Part shown: piece after piece, positions 20,001 to 27,097 of the stretch | Layout: each line of letters opens with the position of its first letter | Position numbering within the stretch: position 1 is the stretch's first letter | Origin: DATKKG01 sp964475215 | Lineage (GTDB): Archaea; Thermoproteota; Nitrososphaeria; Conexivisphaerales; DTJL01 | Length of the DNA stretch: 64,000 nt | Reading direction: 5' to 3' | Assembly: GCA_964475215.1 (NCBI GenBank) | Contig: CAYYVT010000187.1 | Coordinates: 1 to 64,000 of the forward strand | The notes under the pieces: generated by a model | What the model was told of the DNA's origin: nothing | What the model saw: only the letters and a program-made list of their open reading frames with translations | The model's database searches: none | Program-made: the position numbers and the translations under genes

Positions 20001-20543
20001 TCGGATTCTGTCGGCTATGAGAAGCAGGAATGCGCCTTCTATGGGAGTTAGGGTACTGCCAATTTGACCGAACAGAACGGCAGGGTAAGATGTTCCGTCA
20101 CCGTTTTTCTTGATTACCACAGATGTGATGTCGCTGTAGGGGATCATGCTCACAGAAGATGTCACAACACTAAGACTAGCCTGGAGTGCGAGATTCATGA
20201 TCTGCTCTTTGTTTAGAAAACCAAAACGACCTAATGCGATGTCTTCTGCCGACTTGAGGGCGAGCTGGGTGGCGGATAAGGAGGAGTCCATTTTTCTCAG
20301 GGATTCCGCGAATCCTTTGATTCCAGTTATCAGCTCAAGCCGGTCCGCCATGTCACAAACCTCTTGTGACTGCGGACTTGAGTCCAAGTCCACCCCTTCC
20401 TTCTTGGCTTCGGTGGCCGCAAATTTGGCTTTAGAGTAGTCTTCCGACAAACTGTCAAAGTAGGTTCGATCAAGAGAGCTGCTTTCTTCGTTAATCGCGT
20501 CGGTGATTGATTTGGGTAAAGGGTGGACTTGGGAGAAGCTCAT
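17088..20543 (-). CDS. polD2: D-family DNA polymerase large subunit DP2, catalytic motif degenerate
   Basis: 1151 residues, near normal length for DP2, and collinear with it: ERKMRPPVHVLFPVG (about 625-639), Cys-rich zinc modules (665-706), PERLEKGILRQRHNL, APLTHFKP, AHPFWHAAK, and the C-terminal zinc finger with FRCRGCGEVYRRPPLKG. The catalytic segment that reads NCDGDED in Pyrococcus is DCGGDVD here (residues 906-912, nt 17808-17828), so the first metal-binding Asp is Gly and the preceding Asn is Asp. The usual GARMGRPEK before ERKM reads GVAMRKVEI. The frame is intact, so this is not an ordinary pseudogene. It is third in an operon after elf1 and ggps. It could be an inactive structural or regulatory PolD. 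Confidence 0.92.
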   Translation of the reverse strand: MSFSQVHPLPKSITDAINEESSSLDRTYFDSLSEDYSKAKFAATEAKKEGVDLDSSPQSQEVCDMADRLELITGIKGFAESLRKMDSSLSATQLALKSAEDIALGRFGFLNKEQIMNLALQASLSVVTSSVSMIPYSDITSVVIKKNGDGTSYPAVLFGQIGSTLTPIEGAFLLLIADRIRVMIGLEKYHVNSVGDDEVSRFIEEIGIYQREHDAATFRITEEDLRLVLQNIPVEIDGRGTEDSEVVVHRNLQRIKDNRVRGGALQILIEGIVGKHSRVLELAQALQVPEWDWLAKIKSNPMSKEPKGEVAYILNAKPGKPVLSLPDAPGSFRLRYGRAENTGSGSFGFHPAVFELLDSPLSTGTRIKISIANRIGTAGVVDSLRPPMVRLQDGEVRNINNLLEAEQCKNHLDKIIDLGDVLASPSEFLHSNQPLEASGYVEEWWISDVRKAMEDRHLNLQQLSTSTSLDLDRLTLLLENSLTVKPTLSEALKFSDILEVPLHPSYSFFWDLLTIKDIFFLREAIVDFQENPPEPAALSITNSVDAKRCLELAHIPHKVQGPLLKLYGEDAKATYLTLTPDKPIPLGTSYSDTLNLLRFLSGVEIRRKSSQYIGVAMRKVEISNERKMRPPVHVLFPVGTKGIQSRDVLQSHHIPSVTELNIRSCRSCGASSPYGSCPFCEAKTLQLYYCPSCKRERMNEQCPDCKADTLPYTNVVPHTQDLLRAASDTVGLQPYPPLKGVSQLGNRSRTPERLEKGILRQRHNLTCFKDGTVRYDVVNAPLTHFKPLQFHLDLKTMQELGYVTDKFGKPLESEDQIVELKPQDIILPQDSGDHLKRLSNYLDDVLTRFFKVKAFYDAQSQRDLVGALAVGISPEASLGIVGRIIGFTDARVCYAHPFWHAAKYRDCGGDVDSITLLMDVLLNFSPSLCPDHVTGLLDTPVMIEPVVLPSFSHRKPSFFDRLDSYPLEFFLRTSERPSVHSLEGILQATSEANRVGRNYLYTHWSTSTVTSQPRSSYSIPGPMPDKVSRQIATATKIQTVDVDGLISSLLNNYLVKEIIITLDAYSTQEFRCRGCGEVYRRPPLKGTCLTCGKELIPSVSLSTVEKYVLLANELINTHHIAQPTKDKVTLALENLRLLSEYKKQTSIVDFT

Positions 20544-20555
20544 CGCCTTTTGGCT

Positions 20556-21308
20556 CTACATCTTGAGGTTGTGTACAGCGAAAGCAATATGCTTTAGGGT
20601 CTTCTCAAATCTTGGTGTTTCGATGAGGTTCCCAACGACGATTATGTCAGCACCGGCCTGGACAACCTTTCGAGCGCGTTCTTCACTTCGAATGCCGCCA
20701 CCTACTATCAGTGTGCCTCCGTAGAGTGCTCTGACGGTCTTTATGGTCTTCTCTGGTATGTTGTTGCTTACCCCAGATCCTGCCTCAAGATATACGAAAC
20801 TCATTCCTAAGTACTCTGCGGCCAGGGCATAAAGTGCGACGAGCTCTGGTTTGTCTTGAGGGAATGAATGAACCCTTCCTATGAAGCCAGCAGCTCCTCC
20901 TTCGCCTGCTATGATATAGCCAGTAGGTAGAGGCTCAATCTTGTACTTCCTCACTAGGTATGACCCCAAAGCCTGTGCGCCAATGATGAAATATGGGTCC
21001 GTGGAATTAAGCAGAGACGCGAAGAGTATTGCATCGGCCTGAGGAGAGACTCCGGTCACATTCCCCGGGAACAATATCACAGGAATGGTCACAGCCCCCT
21101 TGATGCGTTTGATGATTGAAGACAACATTAACTGATCAACGGCTGTAGACCCTCCGACCAAGATTGCGTCTGCGCCCGCAGCGGCGATCTTCCTCGCGAT
21201 TGATTCCGACAACCCTGGGCTGGTGTTCTCTGAATCTATCAAAGCGAAGATGAGCGCCCTCTTGTGCTTAAGCTCTCTGGTTATGTACGAGCTGACGGCA
21301 TGCTTCAA
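20556..21308 (-). CDS. Geranylgeranylglyceryl phosphate synthase
   Basis: 250 residues, a TIM-barrel prenyltransferase. Landmarks are ALIDSENTSPG (Mg site), ADAILVGGSTAVDQ, IPVILFPGNVTGVSPQADAI, YLEAGSGVSNNIP and the C-terminal phosphate-binding GGGIRSEERARKVVQAGAD. It joins sn-glycerol-1-phosphate to geranylgeranyl diphosphate, the committed step of archaeal ether lipid synthesis. It begins 3 nt after elf1 and ends 12 nt before DP2, so the three genes are one transcript. The longer group II type is likely from the length. Confidence 0.95.
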   Translation of the reverse strand: MKHAVSSYITRELKHKRALIFALIDSENTSPGLSESIARKIAAAGADAILVGGSTAVDQLMLSSIIKRIKGAVTIPVILFPGNVTGVSPQADAILFASLLNSTDPYFIIGAQALGSYLVRKYKIEPLPTGYIIAGEGGAAGFIGRVHSFPQDKPELVALYALAAEYLGMSFVYLEAGSGVSNNIPEKTIKTVRALYGGTLIVGGGIRSEERARKVVQAGADIIVVGNLIETPRFEKTLKHIAFAVHNLKM

Positions 21309-21311
21309 GTA

Positions 21312-21548
21312 TTACGCCCCGAGCTGACCCTTGTAGAAGGCGTCGACAAAGTCGTTGAAGACGTCAATGACTTCACGGGGTCTTCCTGGGTTCGTGTCAA
21401 AAACCAGGGCGCAAGACCCACATATTACGTGAAAGCCTTCGGGCTGCTTTATGACTTTCACTGACGGCGCCCCGCATCGGGGACAATTGAAAATCTTGGG
21501 AAGGGTTTTTCGTACGGGTTTGTACACCTTTCTGCGACGTCGTCCCAT
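21312..21548 (-). CDS. elf1: Elf1-like transcription elongation factor (zinc ribbon)
   Basis: 78 residues. The basic N-terminus MGRRRRKVYKPVRK is followed by a zinc ribbon with CPRCG and ICGSC (about residues 22-46), then an acidic and aromatic tail. This matches the small archaeal and eukaryotic Elf1 proteins that ride with elongating RNA polymerase. It is the first gene of the elf1-ggps-DP2 operon; its promoter would lie in 21549-21610, which is AT-rich. Confidence 0.88.
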   Translation of the reverse strand: MGRRRRKVYKPVRKTLPKIFNCPRCGAPSVKVIKQPEGFHVICGSCALVFDTNPGRPREVIDVFNDFVDAFYKGQLGA

Positions 21549-21664
21549 TCATCTCACCAGATTCGTTCCTAACTAGTGATTAGGACGAGTTATAAAGATA
21601 TCAGAGCTGCTTGCTGCAGTCCCACTTAGCACTCGATGCTATTAAATATACATTTTTGTATTAT

Positions 21665-22060
21665 ATGTGTGTGCTAGCAACAACGCTCGAGAGTAAGGTT
21701 GTGAGAGCCCTATTCCTAAGGTCTCACTTCAAACGAGGCCAGCTCGACTCTCTCTTGGTGAAACATTATGCATATGCAAACGGCTACAGGGTGAAAGACG
21801 TCCTTAACCTAAAAGATCGTCCTGCTTCGCTGGGTTCGCTCGAAAGATCTGCAGCTCAGGCTGAGAGGGTTATCAGGAAATCCACTGCTACATTGATTTT
21901 GGCGCTGTCATTAGGACTTCTTGATTATGACGTTGTAAGCTCGATTCCGAAAGTCTCCAAGGCCCTAGAGGAGTTAAAAACCCAGTCTGTTGACGATGCA
22001 CAATTGAACCAATTGATTAGCATAGTTGACGCAATTTTGAGCAAGTCATCACGTAAGTGA
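21665..22060 (+). CDS. Hypothetical helical protein near the origin
   Basis: 131 residues from ATG 21665 (or about 129 from GTG 21671), not recognised. It is mostly helical and basic at the N-terminus (ESKVVRALFLRSHFKRGQLD), with a hydrophobic helix around STATLILALSLGLLDYDVV and a charged C-terminus. TTAAATATA at about 21643 would start transcription near 21672, which favours GTG 21671 and a leaderless message. It is divergent from elf1 and precedes a second hypothetical in the same direction. Confidence 0.6.
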   Translation: MCVLATTLESKVVRALFLRSHFKRGQLDSLLVKHYAYANGYRVKDVLNLKDRPASLGSLERSAAQAERVIRKSTATLILALSLGLLDYDVVSSIPKVSKALEELKTQSVDDAQLNQLISIVDAILSKSSRK

Positions 22061-22109
22061 TTGACTGGACAACGCTTATATCACACAATCAGTCACGTCC
22101 GGTATAGCC

Positions 22110-22718
22110 TTGACAGATTTCCTCTCGGCAGGAGCCTTGATACTCTCTGTTGCGAGCCTAGGGTCTCTGGTACTGTTTCTGTTTTACCTGCCCACCCTAA
22201 GGAGAGCAGCGAAATCTTATCGCGATAGCTCCGCCATAGTATCTGGAATGATGGAAGAATTGAATTCCAGGGCTGCGACCCAAGATAAACGGTTAGCTGA
22301 CATTCAAGTCAAACTTGAGGTGTTAGAAGAGCGGTGGCTAAGAAGTGGTTGGACTCCAACCCGTGCATCTGAGGACACCGATAGTCACGCGGGGTGGCTT
22401 GGGCGCGCGCCTAGGTCATCTGGTGGCGAACCAGGTTCCCCTCATTTGGTATCCTTGCCGACGGGTTTGGGTGGGAAAGTTAGCGCCCAACAGGCAGGGT
22501 CGAAACCAACAAGGGTTGAGCTTTTTGTACTCGAAAGGCTTACGAGTGGACGATTAACTGCCCCTCAGGTGAAGGAAATCCTTGGAAGCAGTAGAGAACA
22601 CGCTGCAAGAACAATGAAATCGCTAGCCGACAAGGGCCTAGTCGTTCGGGATCTATCTAAACGTCCGTATAGCTACGAATTGAGTGATTCTGGGCGCGGA
22701 GTGGTAACGGCTAGCTGA
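22110..22718 (+). CDS. Membrane-anchored winged-helix protein
   Basis: 202 residues. Residues 5-27 form one transmembrane helix, residues 35-75 a coiled coil (MMEELNSRAATQDKRLADIQ), residues 80-125 a Gly/Ser/Pro linker, and residues 132-200 a winged helix-turn-helix (LTAPQVKEILGSSREHAART then KSLADKGLVVRD) of MarR-like type. It looks like a DNA-binding domain tethered to the membrane by a flexible arm. The start is TTG 22110, with TTATATCAC about 35 nt upstream. It lies about 500 nt from the first ORB of the origin, so a role in tethering or controlling the origin is possible but unproven. Confidence 0.7.
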   Translation: MTDFLSAGALILSVASLGSLVLFLFYLPTLRRAAKSYRDSSAIVSGMMEELNSRAATQDKRLADIQVKLEVLEERWLRSGWTPTRASEDTDSHAGWLGRAPRSSGGEPGSPHLVSLPTGLGGKVSAQQAGSKPTRVELFVLERLTSGRLTAPQVKEILGSSREHAARTMKSLADKGLVVRDLSKRPYSYELSDSGRGVVTAS

Positions 22719-22756
22719 GTTGGCTCGTCTAAATAGGGTACTTGGCCCTCGGCGGC

Positions 22757-23197
22757 TTATCGATCTATGATCTTGCTGAATTGGATTCTTCTTTGTAAGT
22801 CCGAACCTTGGGATTCAACCTCCGAAGGGGTAGGAAGACGGTAAATCCACTTTCTACCACGTTTGACTCTGCTTACTTCGCCCACATTGTTCATTCTTGA
22901 TAGGTAGGTGCTAACGGCCGCGAGTTTCATCGGGTGGTGGTATCTGTTTTCAAAGGCCTCTTGGAGCTGGTCTGATGTGAATTTTTTGAATGTAAACTCC
23001 TCCGCTACGAAACGCCTTAACTGGCTGTATGTGGTGTCGTCTTGAAGCAGGTCGCTACTCTCGTTTCTCTTAGCTAGGAGGTCATACATGTCGATGATCC
23101 TTGATACCTTGTCCTTGGATATGTTACCTTCGAGCTTTATGGTGTAACGTTCACCGTCGGATCCTTCGAACTGAATCCGTACTGTGTTCCTTCCCAA
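22757..23197 (-). CDS. Origin-flanking protein with winged-helix-like C-terminus
   Basis: 146 residues, family not recognised. Residues 1-30 look like a small beta domain (VRIQFEGSDGERYTIKLEG), residues 30-60 a helix, and residues 75-125 a winged-helix-like fold (FTSDQLQEAFENRYHHPMKL, then VSTYLSRMNNVGEVSRVKRG, then a wing KWIYRL). The start is ATG 23197, next to the cluster of GTTAAC motifs at 23233-23267, which may be its operator. Its position beside the ORB array suggests a replication or origin regulator; this is inference. Confidence 0.7.
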   Translation of the reverse strand: MGRNTVRIQFEGSDGERYTIKLEGNISKDKVSRIIDMYDLLAKRNESSDLLQDDTTYSQLRRFVAEEFTFKKFTSDQLQEAFENRYHHPMKLAAVSTYLSRMNNVGEVSRVKRGRKWIYRLPTPSEVESQGSDLQRRIQFSKIIDR

Positions 23198-23365
23198 AGG
23201 AGTACTATCGATGAGGGTTATCGCATATAATCGTTAACGGTGATTGAATGTTAACTTGTTGGTTAACGTTAGCTAGTTTGGCATGAAAGAGCCAGCCTCC
23301 TTGTGTCATATTCACTCGGCTTAACCAGGGCTGGCTGTGAATGCGTGGGCTTGCGTTTGTACAAT

Positions 23366-23390
23366 GGTTCCAGTGGACGCATTGGGGTGA
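23366..23390 (+). repeat. ORB repeat 1
   Basis: TTCCAGTGGACGCATTGGGG, the most diverged copy (GACGC replaces GAAAC). Same orientation as the others. Confidence 0.75.
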
Positions 23391-23424
23391 CGGGCTGGCA
23401 TTAACAAGCGTCAAGGTGTGGACA

Positions 23425-23450
23425 GAGCCCAGTGGAAACAAAGGGGTCGG
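23425..23450 (+). repeat. ORB repeat 2
   Basis: CCCAGTGGAAACAAAGGGGT, nearly the textbook archaeal ORB consensus with the G-string. Confidence 0.88.
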
Positions 23451-23544
23451 AATTGAGCTCCGATGAGCTTGGACGATGTCGTGAGTTAACGAGTCAGGTA
23501 GATCAGTCGAGAAGGTGGGTTAGCCTCCAGGGCCACCCGGGACC

Positions 23545-23568
23545 GACCAGTGGAAACACTGTGGGGAA
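23545..23568 (+). repeat. ORB repeat 3
   Basis: ACCAGTGGAAACACTGTGGGG, with one extra base before the G-string. Confidence 0.85.
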
Positions 23569-23660
23569 TATAGTCGATTCTATTGGCTGGTCTCTGTCTA
23601 CTTCTTCTAGCTTGCAGGTCATTCATGATTGGCATGGTCCTCTATCAAGGGAGCAAACCA

Positions 23661-23718
23661 GTTAGAAGCGATATAATTTTCCATCCGTCCATGCACTATA
23701 TCTTAAGTTATATATTTT
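23661..23718. other. AT-rich candidate duplex-unwinding element
   Basis: A locally AT-rich stretch (runs such as GATATAATTTT and TTAAGTTATATATTTT) inside an otherwise GC-balanced origin, between ORB 3 and ORB 4. It also contains the orc1 TATA box, so the two roles may overlap. Confidence 0.5.
23705..23718 (+). promoter_or_regulatory. TATA box of orc1/cdc6
   Basis: AGTTATATATTTT is centred about 25 nt before the expected transcription start near 23737. This leaves a leader of about 10 nt before TTG 23748. Confidence 0.6.
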
Positions 23719-23742
23719 CCAGTGGAAATACTGGGGCGGGGG
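23717..23742 (+). repeat. ORB repeat 4, overlapping the orc1 promoter
   Basis: TTCCAGTGGAAATACTGGGG followed by CGGGGG. It lies between the orc1 TATA box and the proposed start codon, so Orc1 bound here should block its own gene. Confidence 0.85.
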
Positions 23743-23747
23743 CTCCA

Positions 23748-24950
23748 TTGTCCAGCCAGCCACCAGATTCCTTGAACGATATCTTCGAACGAGTCCTCAC
23801 CGGGAAATCGTTATTCGCCAACAGAGACGCCCTTCGAAACGAGTTCATTCCAAGTCAAATTCACTACAGAGACGACCAGATCAAGGCCGTTGCACAAATA
23901 CTCTCGCCTTCCCTCGCCGGCCACAAACCCTCGAACCTCCTAATCTACGGAAAGACCGGAACAGGCAAAACAGTCGTAACAAAATACGTTATCAACCGGC
24001 TAACCGATAAGGGAAAGACCCTTTCGGGTAGCCTCCGTACAGCTTACGTCAACGCCCGCATAGCGTCGACTGAATACCGCATACTGTCGGAACTGGCCGC
24101 CGACCTCGGGGTCAATCTTCCATTTACCGGGCTTTCACTGAGCGAAGCCTTCAACAGGATTGCTACCAAAATCAAGGAAAGTGCAGTCAAGGCCATCCTA
24201 GTCCTCGACGAAATCGATTTTCTAGTCAAGTCCTCCGGAGATAACCTTCTTTATGAATTCACAAGGGCCAACGAAGAATTCAACAATGAAGCGTTCATCA
24301 CCCTTGTTGGAATATCAAACGATCTCAAGTTCAAGGAGTCGCTCGACCCGCGTGTGCTCAGCAGCCTCAACGAAGAAGAAATAGTCTTTCCACCATATAC
24401 CGTCGATGAGCTGAAGTCAATTCTACAAGAAAGAATCCAAGTAGCATTCGTTCCGGGTAAAGTTAACGATGCTGCTGTGAACTTGTGTGCAGGAATGGCT
24501 GCAGCCGAGCATGGAGACGCCAGGAGGGCCGTCGACCTGCTCCGTGTAGCCGGCGAATTAGCGGAAAGGGAAAACGCGGAATCAATCGGGGACTTCCATA
24601 TAAGGGAGGCCTCCAAGAGCATCGAACGGGACCGAGTCCTAGAGGCCATTCAGTCTCTTCCCATTCACGGCAAGCTCACTCTCCTCGCCGTTTCATACTT
24701 CCAAGAAGCAGAGAACACAGGCCACGTCTATGCAAAGTATACAGATCTAGCAAAACGACTCGGCCTCGAACCTTTGACTCAGAGGAGAGTCAGCGGCCTT
24801 CTAAGTGAACTTGACCTGCTTGGCCTCGTCTCCGCTCCAGTAATCAGTAAGGGAAGAATGGGCAGATCGAAAAAGATTAAACTCGAGGTGCCCCAGCAGG
24901 CGATAACAAACTCCTTCAAAGACGACGAGACGATGAAGACGCTGCTCTAG
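23748..24950 (+). CDS. orc1: Orc1/Cdc6 replication initiator
   Basis: 400 residues from TTG 23748. The family opening IFERVLTGKSLFANRDAL is at residues 12-29, then a Walker A site (GKTGTGKTVV), Walker B LVLDEIDFLV, sensor 1 region LVGISNDLKF, and the arginine-finger/lid region LDPRVLSSLNEEEIVFPPYT. A C-terminal winged helix ends with RRVSGLLSELDLLGLV. It binds ORB sites, loads MCM, and initiates replication. Earlier in-frame starts (from 23583) are rejected because they lie upstream of the TATA box and would translate through ORB 4. It ends directly against the convergent DP1 stop. Confidence 0.95.
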   Translation: MSSQPPDSLNDIFERVLTGKSLFANRDALRNEFIPSQIHYRDDQIKAVAQILSPSLAGHKPSNLLIYGKTGTGKTVVTKYVINRLTDKGKTLSGSLRTAYVNARIASTEYRILSELAADLGVNLPFTGLSLSEAFNRIATKIKESAVKAILVLDEIDFLVKSSGDNLLYEFTRANEEFNNEAFITLVGISNDLKFKESLDPRVLSSLNEEEIVFPPYTVDELKSILQERIQVAFVPGKVNDAAVNLCAGMAAAEHGDARRAVDLLRVAGELAERENAESIGDFHIREASKSIERDRVLEAIQSLPIHGKLTLLAVSYFQEAENTGHVYAKYTDLAKRLGLEPLTQRRVSGLLSELDLLGLVSAPVISKGRMGRSKKIKLEVPQQAITNSFKDDETMKTLL

Positions 24951-26462
24951 CTAAGCCCGCCACAAGACTTCGAACGTCGATAAATCCACTAGAGCTACCC
25001 GTCCTTGAATTCGCGACAGCGACTTCGTTCCATCGGTCCAAGAAGGGGTGGATACCATCAGAGTTCCTCTATAAACGTCTTCATCGGCGATGCCAACGTG
25101 ACCACAGTGGATGATATCCGGCACCCGCTCCATAATCAGCAAATCCCGCTTCTCCGGGGCCAAACTTATCAATCCTCCATAGGAAGGAGCAAGATGCCGG
25201 GCTTTCAGAAGCGCACGAATCCCAGACGTGGGTCGAGTCTCAGAAGCTGACTGCAACTGTTTGAAAACTTCGTCCAAGCTCTGCCCATGGTAAAGGAGGA
25301 CGTTAACCCCATGCATCTTAACCATCGATGGATTCCCAAGCATCGAAACGTTCTTCATTTCATACAACAGTTTAGCATATTTCCGAATGATGGCCGGCTG
25401 CGGCAGGGCCCCCCTCGTCGCATCCATTTCTCCTGGGACGACAAAAATGCGGACGTTACGCCGAATCCTGCTCAAATAGCCAGCTAACTCTCTATAGCAA
25501 GCCTCAACTCCACGCTCGTTCAACCAACTATCACGAGCCAAGGGATTCTCTATCAGGTCTCCGTTAAGCACAAAATAGGCAATCCTTGATACGATTTCCA
25601 GTTCCCCAAGATCTCCATTCATCCAATCTACCATCCTGCCGAAAGCCAACGCATCGAAATCTGGTGAACCCATGCGAAGATCTGAACAGAAAACGGCGTA
25701 CACCTTCTGGCTGGAAGTATTCATAACCCTCTCGGGTACGTCAGGGTGATAGACATTCCTAGCGTAATATCCCCTCGGCAAGGATTCGACTTCAGCCAAA
25801 ACGAATTCATCGATTAACACTTCTTCGACCCTTCGAATAGCGTCATCAGTACACATCAATCGAAGGTATCCTGTGTCGTCCTCTAAGGTCAACGACATGT
25901 AACCTCCGGACGTCTTCTTAGACACAACGAGTCCCACTACCTTAGCAAGGACCTTCTTCCCAGACACCGGAGTCTTGATTGCATTCAACTTCTCTATTTG
26001 AAAGAAGTCCGGCCGATTTCGCATCAACGAAGACATCCGCTCAAGCCTATCACGGAAGAGAAAAACATACCCGGACGCGTCGATCGTTGGATTGATTTGG
26101 TTGGTTGGATCGAAGAGGACATCAAAAGCTGGTGCGACCGTCTCCGCTAGCCCCGGCTCGGTGGCGGGGCGAACGAATGGTTTGACGTCTCTTAATCTGA
26201 CGACCAACAACTTCCCTTTTTGCCTAGGCTCAGACCGAATTATCTGTTCAAGAATCCTTAGAACCAGCTCCGGTTCTCCTTCCTGCTCCAATAGCCGCCG
26301 GACGGCTTCCGGCTCGACTTGGTACCCCATTTCCAACATCTTCCTTATTACGAATACTTCATCCTCATTCCTTGCCGCCGGCAAGCTAATGTCACCTTTA
26401 CTCGAGGAGTGTCCTATTTTACGATTATATGCAAGTACATCTTCAACGAAAGCGGTTGTCAT
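24951..26462 (-). CDS. polD1: D-family DNA polymerase small subunit DP1, exonuclease site degenerate
   Basis: 503 residues: helical N-terminus, OB fold (about 165-235), then the calcineurin-like phosphoesterase domain (255-490) with clear DP1 text such as LGNPSMVKMHGVNVLLYHG and RHLAPSYGG. DP1 normally gives PolD its 3'-5' exonuclease. Here the metal-ligand motifs are changed: DxHxG is DLRMG (261-265), GDLVD is GDLIE (301-305), GNHD is GEMD (344-347) and GHVH is GHVG (454-457). Proofreading is therefore unlikely, as in eukaryotic B-subunits. It is convergent with orc1, with stop codons abutting, and its 5' end meets the MobA-like gene head to head. Confidence 0.92.
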   Translation of the reverse strand: MTTAFVEDVLAYNRKIGHSSSKGDISLPAARNEDEVFVIRKMLEMGYQVEPEAVRRLLEQEGEPELVLRILEQIIRSEPRQKGKLLVVRLRDVKPFVRPATEPGLAETVAPAFDVLFDPTNQINPTIDASGYVFLFRDRLERMSSLMRNRPDFFQIEKLNAIKTPVSGKKVLAKVVGLVVSKKTSGGYMSLTLEDDTGYLRLMCTDDAIRRVEEVLIDEFVLAEVESLPRGYYARNVYHPDVPERVMNTSSQKVYAVFCSDLRMGSPDFDALAFGRMVDWMNGDLGELEIVSRIAYFVLNGDLIENPLARDSWLNERGVEACYRELAGYLSRIRRNVRIFVVPGEMDATRGALPQPAIIRKYAKLLYEMKNVSMLGNPSMVKMHGVNVLLYHGQSLDEVFKQLQSASETRPTSGIRALLKARHLAPSYGGLISLAPEKRDLLIMERVPDIIHCGHVGIADEDVYRGTLMVSTPSWTDGTKSLSRIQGRVALVDLSTFEVLWRA

Positions 26463-27091
26463 CGGAACACGGAGCCACGGCAGCTCTCATTCTTGCCGGC
26501 GGTCTTTCTTCACGAATGGGCGTAGAAAAGGCAATACTATCAATCAATTCAAAGCCCTTGATCAGATGGGCCTACGACGCCGCTACAAGATTCACGCCTC
26601 GTATTTACGTTTCAGTTCATGACGAAGAAACCATCATACACTATAGCCCGTTGTTGCCACCAGAGGCCACCTTCGTCAAGGACCTGTACGACGGGCCCCG
26701 TTCGGCCCTCCTAGCCCTGCTGTCAGGTTTCACTTCAATCGAGGAAGAAACCATAGCAGTAATCCCTACGGACTCACCCTTTGTTAGCGAGAAGGTAATG
26801 ACTTACATGGCTTCCAAAGCAAAAGGATTTGATCTTGTCGTGCCAATATGGCCCGACGGCAAGGTAGAAGCCATCCATGCAATCTATTCCCGGCTGCGCA
26901 CTACCCCAATCCTTCAACATCTCTGGTCCGAAGGAATCCTAGAGGTAAAGGAAATTCCAAGATATACAAGAACTCTTTTCATCGGAACCGAGGATCTCCA
27001 AGAACTAGACCCGACATTGGTATCGCTAGTCGACGCCGACACGCCAAGCGAATTCCAAACCCTGAAGTCTATCTCGGCAGGAATCCAGTAG
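26456..27091 (+). CDS. mobA: MobA-like nucleotidyltransferase
   Basis: 211 residues from TTG 26456. The N-terminal pyrophosphorylase signature is ALILAGGLSSRMGVEKAIL, followed by FVKDLYDGPRSALLALLSG and the metal-binding IPTDSPFV. This is the MobA family that attaches GMP to molybdopterin; related members use other cofactors. An upstream ATG at 26429 would overlap the divergent DP1 start by 34 nt and adds no conserved residues. MoaE at the right end of the window supports a molybdenum or tungsten cofactor pathway. Confidence 0.82.
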   Translation: MSSEHGATAALILAGGLSSRMGVEKAILSINSKPLIRWAYDAATRFTPRIYVSVHDEETIIHYSPLLPPEATFVKDLYDGPRSALLALLSGFTSIEEETIAVIPTDSPFVSEKVMTYMASKAKGFDLVVPIWPDGKVEAIHAIYSRLRTTPILQHLWSEGILEVKEIPRYTRTLFIGTEDLQELDPTLVSLVDADTPSEFQTLKSISAGIQ

Positions 27092-27097
27092 TCGGCT

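Larger units (their letters stand above)
23228..23747 (+). other. oriC: Chromosomal replication origin (oriC) with ORB repeats
   Basis: Non-coding 520 nt between the wHTH-like gene and orc1/cdc6. It holds four same-direction repeats with core CCAGTGGAAA followed by a GGGG run, matching archaeal Origin Recognition Boxes bound by Orc1/Cdc6. It also holds an AT-rich stretch at 23661-23718 suited to unwinding, four GTTAAC palindromes (23233, 23250, 23262 and 23485), and an AGCCAGCC/GGCTGGCT inverted repeat (23290-23297, 23329-23336). The position next to orc1/cdc6 is typical. Confidence 0.85.

Noticed and set aside
23432..23665. 77-codon frame in the origin
   Set aside because: It runs through ORB 3 and has no homology-like text; the region is better explained as non-coding origin.
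23583..23747. N-terminal extension of Orc1
   Set aside because: It would be translated through ORB 4 and from upstream of the TATA box, and adds nothing family-like.
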